Counted from the stretch's first letter, positions 1 through 5,376 are shown. The stretch is DNA of 5,376 nucleotides from Solobacterium sp. (GCA_017543025.1 JAFYGX010000105.1:1-5376), one strand, 5' to 3'. Program-made: numbers and translations. The notes: generated by a model from the letters alone, not told the origin.

Positions 1-1346
1 AGGCTGCGGTAGTCCAGGTTCACGGTACCAACCGTGCAGCAGATATCATCCGAAACGAACACCTTCGAATGGACAAAGCCCGGTTCATATTCGTAGATCT
101 TCACTCCGCTTTTCAGCAGCGGACGATAATAGGACTGCGTGATATACCAGATGATTCGCTTGTCAGGCACACCCGGCGTGATCAGTTTGACATCAACTCC
201 CCGCTTTGCGGCAAGCGACAGCGCATTGATCATATCCGTATCGATGATGAGATACGGTGTCATGATATGAACATATTCCGTCGCACTGTTGATGATATTC
301 ATGTAAACGTTCTGCGCAGTGAGTTCCATATCCAGCGGTGTCTCACCATACGGAGCGATATATCCATCCTTTGTCGTGGTGTCATCCGGCTGAACATGGA
401 ATTTTTCGTAATCAGCGTCCGTTTCCCTAAGCGCATTCCAGTGTGTCAGGAACAGTACCGTCAGCGACCATACCGCTTCACCGGTGATTTTGATGACATT
501 GTCCTTCCAGTGCCCGCATTTATGGTTCTCATTGATATATTCATCTGCGAGATTGACACCGCCCGAGAAACCGACCTTGCCATCGATTACCATAATCTTC
601 CGGTGGTCACGATGATTGGCAATAATGCCGACAATCGGATTGATCCGGTTGAACGGAATGCATTTTACACCGGCAGCTTCCAGTTCACTCGCATACGTAG
701 CCGGCAGAGTCATCAGGGAGCCGATGTCATCATACAGCACACGGACATCGAGTCCTTCCGCAGCCTTCTGCTTCAGGATCTCCTCCATCGGGTTCCACAT
801 TTTTCCCCGTTCAATAATGAAGTATTCAAGGAAGATGAATTTCTTTGCCTTCTTCATTTCCTCAAGCATGACCGGGTGTCCCAGATCACCCAGCGGGTAA
901 TACTCCGCGCTGCGGTTGTAGTAGAACGGGAAATTGGACGATCCGGAAAGATAATGGTACTGATTCAGTGCAACCGGATACTCTTTGCGGATTTCTTCCC
1001 CGATCGCAGGATCCTGCACATAATAATGCTTTGCTTCCTCCGTTTTCTTCAGAATACTGCGGAATGTATGGGAAATGTACATATCTGCCCCCAGCAGCAT
1101 GTACACGAACGGGCCTGCAACCGGAAACAGCATAATCAGAAGAATCCACATGAGATCTGAGGAAAGATGCTGGCTCCGGTTGATGATGAGAATCACGATT
1201 GCGATACTGATGATTCGAAGAATGATTTCAATCCATCCTGCAAGACCGTGAAACCAGTGAAAGATTGCAATAATGACTGCCACTTCAACGGCAATTCCTA
1301 CAACAAGCAATGTTGTACGGTTAAATAAAGATTTCAATAGTTTCAT
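1..1346 (-). CDS. cls: Cardiolipin synthase (phospholipase D family), C-terminus cut by the window edge
   Basis: This membrane enzyme joins two phosphatidylglycerol molecules (or PG plus a phosphatidyl donor) into cardiolipin. The minus frame is open from the ATG at 1346 to the left edge, giving 448 codons. Three hydrophobic segments lie at about residues 11-30, 36-56 and 64-86; the last, with the pattern FPVAGPFVYMLLG, fits the PLD N-terminal membrane domain. Both catalytic HKD motifs are visible: H248-R-K250 with D255 followed by GFSGGVN, and H426-S-K428 with D433 followed by GTVNLDYRS. Family members are about 480-510 residues, so roughly 60 C-terminal residues lie outside. An in-frame TGA at 1361-1359 makes ATG 1346 the most upstream start possible. 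No Shine-Dalgarno precedes it, and a candidate extended -10 box ends six bases upstream. The gene is divergent from the metallo-hydrolase gene. Family call is firm; the leaderless idea is inference. Confidence 0.95.
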   Translation of the reverse strand, partial: MKLLKSLFNRTTLLVVGIAVEVAVIIAIFHWFHGLAGWIEIILRIISIAIVILIINRSQHLSSDLMWILLIMLFPVAGPFVYMLLGADMYISHTFRSILKKTEEAKHYYVQDPAIGEEIRKEYPVALNQYHYLSGSSNFPFYYNRSAEYYPLGDLGHPVMLEEMKKAKKFIFLEYFIIERGKMWNPMEEILKQKAAEGLDVRVLYDDIGSLMTLPATYASELEAAGVKCIPFNRINPIVGIIANHRDHRKIMVIDGKVGFSGGVNLADEYINENHKCGHWKDNVIKITGEAVWSLTVLFLTHWNALRETDADYEKFHVQPDDTTTKDGYIAPYGETPLDMELTAQNVYMNIINSATEYVHIMTPYLIIDTDMINALSLAAKRGVDVKLITPGVPDKRIIWYITQSYYRPLLKSGVKIYEYEPGFVHSKVFVSDDICCTVGTVNLDYRS

Positions 1347-1352
1347 GCGCTT

Positions 1353-1361
1353 ATCATATCA
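1353..1361 (-). promoter_or_regulatory. Candidate extended -10 promoter of the cardiolipin synthase gene
   Basis: On the minus strand this reads TGATATGAT, which matches the extended -10 pattern TGn-TATnAT with five of six core bases. No convincing -35 lies 16-18 bases upstream, as is common for extended -10 promoters. Six bases separate the box from the ATG, so the normal start spacing would put +1 on the A of the start codon. Confidence 0.45.
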
Positions 1362-1371
1362 CAAATATGAT
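1353..1371. promoter_or_regulatory. Perfect 7-5-7 inverted repeat over the cls promoter (possible operator)
   Basis: The plus strand reads ATCATAT-CACAA-ATATGAT, with perfect 7-base arms around a 5-base centre. The left arm contains the complement of the putative -10 box of the cardiolipin synthase gene, so a dimeric regulator bound here would block RNA polymerase. The arms are AT-rich, which raises the chance of a fortuitous match. No regulator gene is adjacent. Confidence 0.35.
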
Positions 1372-1553
1372 TCATGCTTTTCTTGATCTGTGATTCTTTG
1401 CGGGACAGACTTTTTCCATCTGCATTTCCCTTTTCTCTCCCCCGCAGGATCTGTTTCAGAGCACTTCATATTCTTTTGCGGCAAACGCCCTCAGCCTGCG
1501 TTCTTTCTTCTGCAATTTCTGAGATTCTTCTTTTCCAAAGCCCAAAGAAAAGA

Positions 1554-1559
1554 TATGAT
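1554..1559 (+). promoter_or_regulatory. Candidate -10 box for the metallo-hydrolase gene
   Basis: TATGAT lies about 50 bases before the ATG at 1610, giving a predicted leader of roughly 40-45 nt. The -35 position (around 1531-1536, TTTTCC) is poor. A 7-bp inverted repeat, TCTTTTC at 1529-1535 with GAAAAGA at 1547-1553, fills the spacer; being simple-sequence and AT-rich it may be chance. The rest of 1372-1528 is pyrimidine-rich on this strand and I see no gene or RNA in it. Confidence 0.35.
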
Positions 1560-1597
1560 TGTTCCGTCAAACGAATCTCAGTGAGTCTTCAGAAAGC

Positions 1598-1602
1598 AGG
1601 AG
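1598..1602 (+). promoter_or_regulatory. Ribosome binding site that fixes the metallo-hydrolase start
   Basis: AGGAG stands seven bases before ATG 1610. The frame also stays open upstream to a TTG at 1559, and a TTG sits at 1604, but neither has a Shine-Dalgarno at proper spacing, so ATG 1610 is the start. Confidence 0.8.
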
Positions 1603-1609
1603 ATTGTCT

Positions 1610-2446
1610 ATGCCGGATATCGCTCAGCCAGCGAAAAATGCATTGCGAAATCTGATCACCGGATTAAACGACCCCGTATCGAACCCCGGCGAGCTCCGTA
1701 TATCCATTCTGGATATCGGAAAAGCTGACGCCATCGTGTGTGAATGCGGGAGTTTTTCGCTTGTGATTGACGCCGGTACCAGGCAGAACGGAAAAACCAT
1801 TACCCGTTTTCTGAAGCAGAAGAATATCCGCAGTATCGACTGTCTGATCATCACGCATTATGACAGGGATCATGTCGGAGGCGCTATCGATCTGGTGCTC
1901 AACTTTCCGATCCGGCGCATCATTCTGCCGGACTATGAGCCAGGCCACCCGGATGCGGTGGAATTTCTGCGGACGCTGGAGGAAAAGGAAATCATACCCG
2001 AGCAGCTGAATGAACCCTGTTCGTTCCGGACAGGATTTCTCCACGTTCTGATTGAACCTCCCCTCACCTATGACACAAAGCGGAATACGGATTATGACAA
2101 TGACCTCTCACTGATCACAACAATCACCCACGAAGGCAGACGGCTCGTCTTCGGGGCTGATATGGAGAAAAAGCGGATCAGCGAATGGCTGAAGACTGAT
2201 CCGGCTCCCTGCACATTTCTGAAGTTTCCGCATCACGGCGTCTATGAAAAGGCACTCAAGGATCTGATGAAGGCGCTTCAGCCTGATCATGTCGCTATCT
2301 GTGACTCCAAAAATGCGCCGGCAGATAAAGCGACGCTCCGGCTGATCGAAAAATACACCGACTCTGTCTGCCAGACCAGAGACGGAATGATTACGGTCCT
2401 CAGCAATTTTGACGGGATTACCATGCGGCAGCAGAAGCGAAAATAG
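1610..2446 (+). CDS. Stand-alone ComEC-type metallo-beta-lactamase-fold hydrolase
   Basis: The product is 278 residues with no signal peptide or membrane segment, so it is predicted to be cytosolic. The fold starts at about residue 29 with LRISILDIGKADA, the counterpart of the LDVGQGDA strand of ComEC C-terminal domains, followed by VIDAG with D54. The metal site is visible as H83-x-D85-x-D87-H88-VGG (ITHYDRDHVGG), then FGAD with D184, and KFPHHG with H208-H209. The second histidine of the usual HxHxDH is Asp here, a common variant in ComEC-like members. ComEC itself is a large polytopic DNA-uptake channel; this protein has only the hydrolase part, so it belongs with free-standing ComEC/Rec2-like hydrolases whose substrate is generally unknown. 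Nuclease or phosphodiesterase activity is possible but unproven. The gene is monocistronic: divergent from cls and ended by a hairpin terminator just after its stop. Confidence 0.9.
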   Translation: MPDIAQPAKNALRNLITGLNDPVSNPGELRISILDIGKADAIVCECGSFSLVIDAGTRQNGKTITRFLKQKNIRSIDCLIITHYDRDHVGGAIDLVLNFPIRRIILPDYEPGHPDAVEFLRTLEEKEIIPEQLNEPCSFRTGFLHVLIEPPLTYDTKRNTDYDNDLSLITTITHEGRRLVFGADMEKKRISEWLKTDPAPCTFLKFPHHGVYEKALKDLMKALQPDHVAICDSKNAPADKATLRLIEKYTDSVCQTRDGMITVLSNFDGITMRQQKRK

Positions 2447-2450
2447 ATGA

Positions 2451-2477
2451 AAAACAGCCCGGTTCAAAGGCTGTTTT
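2451..2477. terminator. Bidirectional rho-independent terminator
   Basis: A perfect 9-bp stem, AAAACAGCC pairing with GGCTGTTTT, encloses a 9-base loop. It lies four bases after the metallo-hydrolase stop and 37 bases beyond the stop of the convergent transporter gene. The plus strand ends in TTTT and the minus strand ends in TTTTT, so it can serve both genes. Confidence 0.85.
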
Positions 2478-2514
2478 CAATTGTATGCATGGACAGGCGG
2501 TTTCCCGGCTTCCA

Positions 2515-3438
2515 TCATGTTCTCCGTCTGAGCCAGTCTGCCAGGACTGCCCCGGAGATATTATGCCAGACGGAAAAGACTGCGCCAGGTACCGCTGCCA
2601 TCGCCATATCCGGAAAGGCAGCTGCGGCAAGCGAAGCCGCAAGTCCTGAATTCTGCATGCCGATCTCGATTGCGACCGCTTTTCTGCGGGCAATGTTCAT
2701 CCGGAACACGTAGCCGATCAGATACCCGCAGAGATAGCCAAGCAGATTATGCAGGATTACCGCCGCAAACACCGCCGGTCCTGTCGCCAGGATTTTCGCA
2801 CTGTTATGCGATACCACCGACCCGACGATCAGACAGATGGAAGTCACGGATACCAGCGGAAGCACTTCACTGATCTTCTGTATGCGGGAACCGGACAGTC
2901 TGCGGATCAGAAGCCCGAGTCCGATCGGAACAATTACGACCTGAATAATGGAAAGAAACATCGCCTTCACATCAACACTTACCGTAGTCCGAAGAAAGAG
3001 ATAAGTAAGAGCTGGCGTCATAAGCGGTGCCAGCAGTGTATTGAGGCTTGTCATGCCGACCGACAGCGCTGTATCTCCGTTTGAAAGATAGGTGATCACA
3101 TTGCTGGAAGTGCCGCCCGGACACGCTCCGACAAGCACCATTCCGACCAGAAGCTCATCATTGAGGCAAAACAGCTTTCCGAGCACAAACGCCAGCAATG
3201 GCATTATGAGAAACTGGGCAAGGCATCCGATAATCACATCCTTCGGCCTGCGGAATACCACAGCAAAATCAGACAGCTTCATGGTCAGTCCCATTCCGAA
3301 CATGACGAGCATCAGAAGATAATTAATCCATTCCATCCTGATCCAGAGACATGTTTCCGGCAGAAACAAGGCCGCAGCCGCAATAAACAGCACGATCCAC
3401 GCCATATATGTTCCGATTAACGCACTTACCTTTTTCAT
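2515..3438 (-). CDS. Bile acid:sodium symporter (BASS) family transporter
   Basis: A 307-residue inner-membrane carrier, almost wholly hydrophobic, of the usual length for bacterial BASS proteins (about 300-330) with room for nine or ten helices. Two crossover signatures are clear: GACPGGTSSNVITYLSNGD at 104-122 followed by LSVGMTSLNTLL, and EIGMQNSGLA at 258-267. Residues in the positions of the known sodium ligands are present: Q75, S112-N113, S126, T130, E258 and Q262, so a sodium-driven mechanism is likely. Substrate cannot be read from sequence: bacterial members carry bile acids, pantoate or other organic anions, and a name such as bile acid transporter would be too specific. The frame extends 37 codons upstream to 3549, but AGGAG five bases before ATG 3438 and the promoter at 3482-3487 favour the shorter start. 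It converges on the metallo-hydrolase gene, sharing its terminator. Confidence 0.93.
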   Translation of the reverse strand: MKKVSALIGTYMAWIVLFIAAAALFLPETCLWIRMEWINYLLMLVMFGMGLTMKLSDFAVVFRRPKDVIIGCLAQFLIMPLLAFVLGKLFCLNDELLVGMVLVGACPGGTSSNVITYLSNGDTALSVGMTSLNTLLAPLMTPALTYLFLRTTVSVDVKAMFLSIIQVVIVPIGLGLLIRRLSGSRIQKISEVLPLVSVTSICLIVGSVVSHNSAKILATGPAVFAAVILHNLLGYLCGYLIGYVFRMNIARRKAVAIEIGMQNSGLAASLAAAAFPDMAMAAVPGAVFSVWHNISGAVLADWLRRRT

Positions 3439-3443
3439 ACGAT

Positions 3444-3448
3444 CTCCT
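3444..3448 (-). promoter_or_regulatory. Ribosome binding site that fixes the BASS transporter start
   Basis: The minus strand reads AGGAG five bases before ATG 3438, which begins MKKVSALIG, a typical N-terminus for the family. The longer reading from 3549 would place the -10 box inside the gene. Confidence 0.8.
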
Positions 3449-3455
3449 GTGAAAC

Positions 3456-3474
3456 GAATCAGTGTAACTGATTC
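3456..3474. promoter_or_regulatory. Inverted repeat at the BASS transcript start (candidate operator)
   Basis: The plus strand reads GAATCAG-TGTAA-CTGATTC, perfect 7-base arms around five bases. It falls just downstream of the predicted transcription start (about 3475) and upstream of the ribosome binding site, a classic repressor position. It could also fold as a small hairpin at the mRNA 5' end. Further copies of the half-site lie at 3479-3485 (CTGATTA, overlapping the -10) and 3522-3528 (GAATCAG). Confidence 0.5.
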
Positions 3475-3481
3475 CAGACTG

Positions 3482-3487
3482 ATTATA
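3482..3487 (-). promoter_or_regulatory. -10 box of the BASS transporter gene
   Basis: The minus strand reads TATAAT, a consensus -10, about 44 bases before the ATG, giving a leader of about 37 nt. The -35 position at 17-base spacing (3505-3510, GGTTCC on the minus strand) is far from TTGACA, suggesting need of an activator or weak basal activity. Confidence 0.55.
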
Positions 3488-3521
3488 CAGAAAACTGCGC
3501 CGCAGGAACCGCAAACAGGCT

Positions 3522-3532
3522 GAATCAGATTC
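3522..3532. promoter_or_regulatory. Upstream palindrome in the BASS promoter region
   Basis: GAAT-CAG-ATTC is a short palindrome about 45-55 bases before the predicted transcription start. It contains the GAATCAG half-site seen twice nearer the start, so it may be a second site for the same regulator. Short, so chance is not excluded. Confidence 0.3.
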
Positions 3533-3540
3533 TGCGATCT

Positions 3541-3825
3541 GAGCAGCACCGGTATTCTGCTCTGCAGTACAGGCCCATGGTGCGGATACTCTGATCTTTA
3601 TATCCGCAGACAGGTGACAATCCGGTACCCTCACCTTAAAAGCAGAGGATTCAGACGCACATCTGTGCAATAATATATGTTCTGCGGTGTATGCGTAAAG
3701 CGCAGTTCCTGCAGAGCATTACCCCTTCCTGCGGAACCCGCATCTGAAGGACAGCCTGTTTTCGCTGAAAGGGAACTGCAGAATTGCATATACTGAACCA
3801 CGCACCATAAAACAGGAACACAGCC
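3541..3825. other. Intergenic region between divergent BASS and chimera genes, no gene seen
   Basis: With the BASS leader this makes 387 bases without a supported gene. Open frames here on both strands lack family features and ribosome binding sites and look like noise. It holds a 6-bp inverted repeat, AGGTGA at 3612-3617 with TCACCT at 3631-3636 around a 13-base loop that contains GGTACC, and a small TGCGG-AAC-CCGCA hairpin at 3730-3742. Neither is followed by a T-tract. A possible -10 box TATACT lies at 3789-3794 for the downstream gene, without a good -35. No known riboswitch was recognised. Confidence 0.5.
3814..3818 (+). promoter_or_regulatory. Ribosome binding site of the chimeric gene
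   Basis: AGGAA stands seven bases before ATG 3826. This supports initiation at MNRTDTYY and shows that the sensory half is the native 5' end of the gene. Confidence 0.7.
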
Positions 3826-5001
3826 ATGAACAGAACAGACACATATTACGCTGAACTTGCCGGAGAAAACAGCAGACTCAGGGAAGCCCTGAGAACGGAA
3901 CGACAGCGAAGCGTTGTATATACCCATATTGCCCATGCACTGACCCGCGACTATACGGATCTCTTTTATGTCAATATGGAAACCGACGAATATATTGAAT
4001 ACCATACGGATGATGACCGCGGGGTGCTTGTTGAAAGCCGGCGTGCATCTGATTTTTTTGAAAGCTGCGCCCGTGAGGCGAAGCTCTGCGTACATCCGGA
4101 AGAACAGGAGAAATTCGTGCAGGCAATGAACCGGCAGTTTCTCATGCACGCATTGTCTGACAGCAGGGTCTTTGAGATGTCCTATCGGCGAATCAAGAAC
4201 GGACGTACGTTCTATGTTCAGATGAAAGTATCCCGGATGACAGATGATCCCCGCTTTATTGTCATTGCCGTTTCCGATATTGATGAACTGGTGAAAAAGC
4301 GGAAAGCAGAAGAGAAGATTCAGGAAGAGCGGATTATCTATGCCAGGCTTCATGCCATCACCGGCAACTTCCTTGTCATCTATGTAGTAGATCCAGTTAC
4401 CGGCACATACCGGGAATTCAGTTCAACCGACGGGTTTACGGAAAGCCTCCGCCAGGCGAAGGAAGGCCGGGATTTTTTCCGCACTGCGCGTGAAGAAGCC
4501 GCCATCCACAATGCCCCGGCAGATCTGAACCGGTTTCTCGCCGTCTTCACAAAAGAGAATGTACTGAAGGAAATTGAAGCGAACGGAATCTTTACCTTCG
4601 GCTATTGTCTTCTGATGAACGGAAAACCGATTCATGTTTCGGAGCATCCCTTTGACAAGGCGCTGGTCGCGTTCGGAACCTCTCCGTATCATGCTGAGCT
4701 CGCGGAGAAAACCATGCGCATCGCCCTGGCCTTCCTGCATTCCTGCGCGGATATCCGCAGAAGCGGATCCGCCGCCCTTGATCTGGCCTATCTGGCCTGC
4801 GGGCGACATGACGCGTACTTCGAGCTGACGCTGAAGCCCTGGGATTACGCGGCGGGAAGCCTGATTGTGCAGGAAGCCGGCGGCATTTTCTGCCAGCCGG
4901 CTTCCGGAGATCTGCGATATGACCGTTCCGCTGCCATCCTGGCAGCCAGCGCCGCTGTTGCCGGTGAAGCAGTCTCACTCTTTATGAAATACGCGGGGTA
5001 A
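3826..5001 (+). CDS. Chimeric ORF: tandem PAS-like sensory modules joined to a C-terminal half of inositol monophosphatase
   Basis: The 391-residue product is soluble. Residues 1-30 are a charged helix, probably coiled coil. Module 1 (about 30-160) and module 2 (about 170-271) resemble each other: VYTHIAHALTRDY against IYARLHAITGNF, SDFFESCAREA against RDFFRTAREEA, and MSYRRIKNGRTFYV against FGYCLLMNGKPIHV. Such PAS-like modules usually sit before GGDEF or histidine kinase domains, which are absent here. From about 272 the protein is instead inositol monophosphatase: SEHPFDKALVAFGTSP, RRSGSAALDLAYLACGR at 311-327, and motif 2 LKPWDYAAGSLIVQEAGG at 336-353 with metal-binding D340. The phosphatase N-terminal half, with its Glu and DPxDGT metal ligands, is missing, so catalysis is very unlikely. 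Module 2 lacks the about 30-residue tail that module 1 has. G+C rises from about 49% to about 62% across the junction. Most likely a rearranged remnant or an assembly join; a functional new sensor is less likely. Confidence 0.85.
   Translation: MNRTDTYYAELAGENSRLREALRTERQRSVVYTHIAHALTRDYTDLFYVNMETDEYIEYHTDDDRGVLVESRRASDFFESCAREAKLCVHPEEQEKFVQAMNRQFLMHALSDSRVFEMSYRRIKNGRTFYVQMKVSRMTDDPRFIVIAVSDIDELVKKRKAEEKIQEERIIYARLHAITGNFLVIYVVDPVTGTYREFSSTDGFTESLRQAKEGRDFFRTAREEAAIHNAPADLNRFLAVFTKENVLKEIEANGIFTFGYCLLMNGKPIHVSEHPFDKALVAFGTSPYHAELAEKTMRIALAFLHSCADIRRSGSAALDLAYLACGRHDAYFELTLKPWDYAAGSLIVQEAGGIFCQPASGDLRYDRSAAILAASAAVAGEAVSLFMKYAG
4618..4638 (+). other. Fusion junction in a shared NGKPIHV string
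   Basis: These seven codons (residues 265-271) fit both parents. The sensory module has KNGRTFYV at the matching place of its first copy, and inositol monophosphatases typically have a FLNGKPIxVS strand just before the DALVAFGTSP segment. The reading frame is kept across the join. A recombination or assembly overlap through this short similar stretch explains why both domains break here. Confidence 0.7.
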
Positions 5002-5008
5002 TGTCCTG

Positions 5009-5034
5009 AAAAATACTGCCCGGAGTCCCTGCAG
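5009..5034 (-). terminator. Weak terminator-like hairpin after the cystatin-like gene
   Basis: Downstream of the minus-strand stop, CTGC (5034-5031) can pair with GCAG (5019-5016) with an imperfect inner stem, followed by TATTTTT (5015-5009). The T-tract is good but the stem is short. No terminator is evident on the plus strand for the chimeric gene. Confidence 0.35.
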
Positions 5035-5036
5035 GG

Positions 5037-5376
5037 TTATTCGTCCCCGCAGGTGCAGAAGGAGCCTATGTCCAGATCCGCTATGCTCAGAACGGATACG
5101 CTGCCCTGCAGATCCTCATACAGGCAGACGACCGCCCAGGCCGGCTCTGTCTTCAGGGATCCCGGATATGCCGCAGCCGCCTGACACAGGAAGGCATGGT
5201 TGGTTCCGGCAACGGCCTGGGAGCCCAGATAAACGGCGGGGATATACCGGGCGCCGGTCAGGGTCTCCGTCCCTTTCTCAAAGAGCTTCTTCAGGTCCCC
5301 GGTCACGGTGTAATCCGCGGACGGCGTCCAGCCGCCCGTCATGACGGAGCCGGGGCCGTCCAGCATGATCAGCTGA
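5037..5376 (-). CDS. Cystatin-like domain protein, N-terminus outside the window
   Basis: The minus frame is open from the right edge to TAA at 5039-5037, giving 113 codons; an internal ATG lies at 5366 but the reading continues upstream (QLIML...), so the real start is probably outside. Counting from that Met, the protein shows TGGW at 10-13, an amphipathic helix LKKLFEKGTETLTG at 25-38, then GSQAVAGTNHAFLC at 48-61, and WAVVCLYEDL at 77-86. This order (glycine, helix, QxVxG hairpin loop with Q50, V52, G54, then two more strands) is that of cystatins, and the GTN after the loop is especially stefin-like. Bacterial proteins with this domain are mostly uncharacterised. Cysteine-protease inhibition is a hypothesis only. 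Any signal peptide or lipobox would lie beyond the edge. High G+C, like the adjoining phosphatase segment; the stops of the two convergent genes are 35 bases apart. Confidence 0.75.
   Translation of the reverse strand, partial: QLIMLDGPGSVMTGGWTPSADYTVTGDLKKLFEKGTETLTGARYIPAVYLGSQAVAGTNHAFLCQAAAAYPGSLKTEPAWAVVCLYEDLQGSVSVLSIADLDIGSFCTCGDE

Noticed and set aside
69..1160. Long plus-strand open frame of 363 codons
   Set aside because: It is the antisense shadow of the cardiolipin synthase gene, whose minus frame carries both HKD motifs; the plus translation has no family features.
1559..1609. TTG start giving a 17-residue longer metallo-hydrolase
   Set aside because: The TTG overlaps the candidate -10 box and has no Shine-Dalgarno, whereas ATG 1610 has AGGAG at seven bases.
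3439..3549. 37-residue N-terminal extension of the BASS transporter
   Set aside because: It would span the TATAAT box and operator repeat; AGGAG before ATG 3438 and the family N-terminus support the shorter form.
3702..3779. Inverted pair GCAGTTCC (3702-3709) and GGAACTGC (3772-3779)
   Set aside because: Eight bases separated by over 60 is within chance expectation for a region of this size, and no further pairing supports a structured leader.
3631..4353. Minus-strand open frame of 240 codons opposite the sensor modules
   Set aside because: Antisense to a gene with recognisable PAS-like repeats and a ribosome binding site; no family motif of its own.
4423..4978. Two overlapping minus-strand open frames opposite the phosphatase segment
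   Set aside because: High G+C lowers stop-codon frequency and yields long arginine- and proline-rich shadows; the plus frame has the inositol monophosphatase signature.
5027..5036. Palindrome CCCTGCAGGG between the convergent genes
   Set aside because: It has no loop room for a stable hairpin and can arise by chance in this G+C-rich part; it was considered only as part of the weak terminator.
1..5376. CRISPR array, tRNA, rRNA, transposase or phage genes
   Set aside because: I looked for spaced direct repeats, cloverleaf ends and mobile-element proteins on both strands and saw none.

Overview
The window reads as a gut-type Bacillota (Firmicutes) chromosome fragment. Erysipelotrichales or a nearby clostridial lineage is my best guess, from the AGGAG-type ribosome binding sites and the protein families present. 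That placement is an inference from style, not a database match. Hand counts give about 49% G+C over the first half of the 3826..5001 gene, rising to about 62-64% from roughly 4640 to the right edge.

Layout, left to right. (1) The 3' truncated part of a minus-strand cardiolipin synthase (1..1346); both HKD active-site motifs are present and about 60 C-terminal residues lie beyond the left edge. (2) A 263-bp divergent intergenic region with a candidate promoter for each side. The cardiolipin synthase promoter is unusual: an extended -10 box lies inside a perfect 7-5-7 dyad, six bases from the ATG, so the transcript may be leaderless. (3) A plus-strand stand-alone metallo-beta-lactamase-fold protein of the ComEC C-terminal type (1610..2446). 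(4) A strong bidirectional hairpin terminator (2451..2477). (5) A minus-strand bile acid:sodium symporter (BASS) family transporter (2515..3438), with a consensus TATAAT -10 box and several GAATCAG/CTGATTC half-sites around it. (6) About 390 bp without a gene. (7) A plus-strand 391-codon ORF (3826..5001) that is a chimera. It starts with a coiled coil and two tandem PAS-like sensory modules, then switches within the shared string NGKPIHV to the C-terminal half of an inositol monophosphatase. (8) A convergent, right-truncated minus-strand gene (5037..5376) whose protein carries the cystatin hallmarks: an N-terminal glycine pair and a QxVxG loop.

The genes do not form one operon or pathway: every neighbouring pair is either divergent or convergent. 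Two (cardiolipin synthase and the BASS carrier) are membrane or envelope functions and the sensor part of the chimera is cytosolic. The most notable feature is the chimera: both partner domains are truncated at a short stretch of shared sequence, and the base composition steps up at the same place. This is either a real microhomology-mediated rearrangement or transfer, or an assembly join between two genomes. Nothing seen suggests a CRISPR array, tRNA, rRNA, insertion sequence or phage module.
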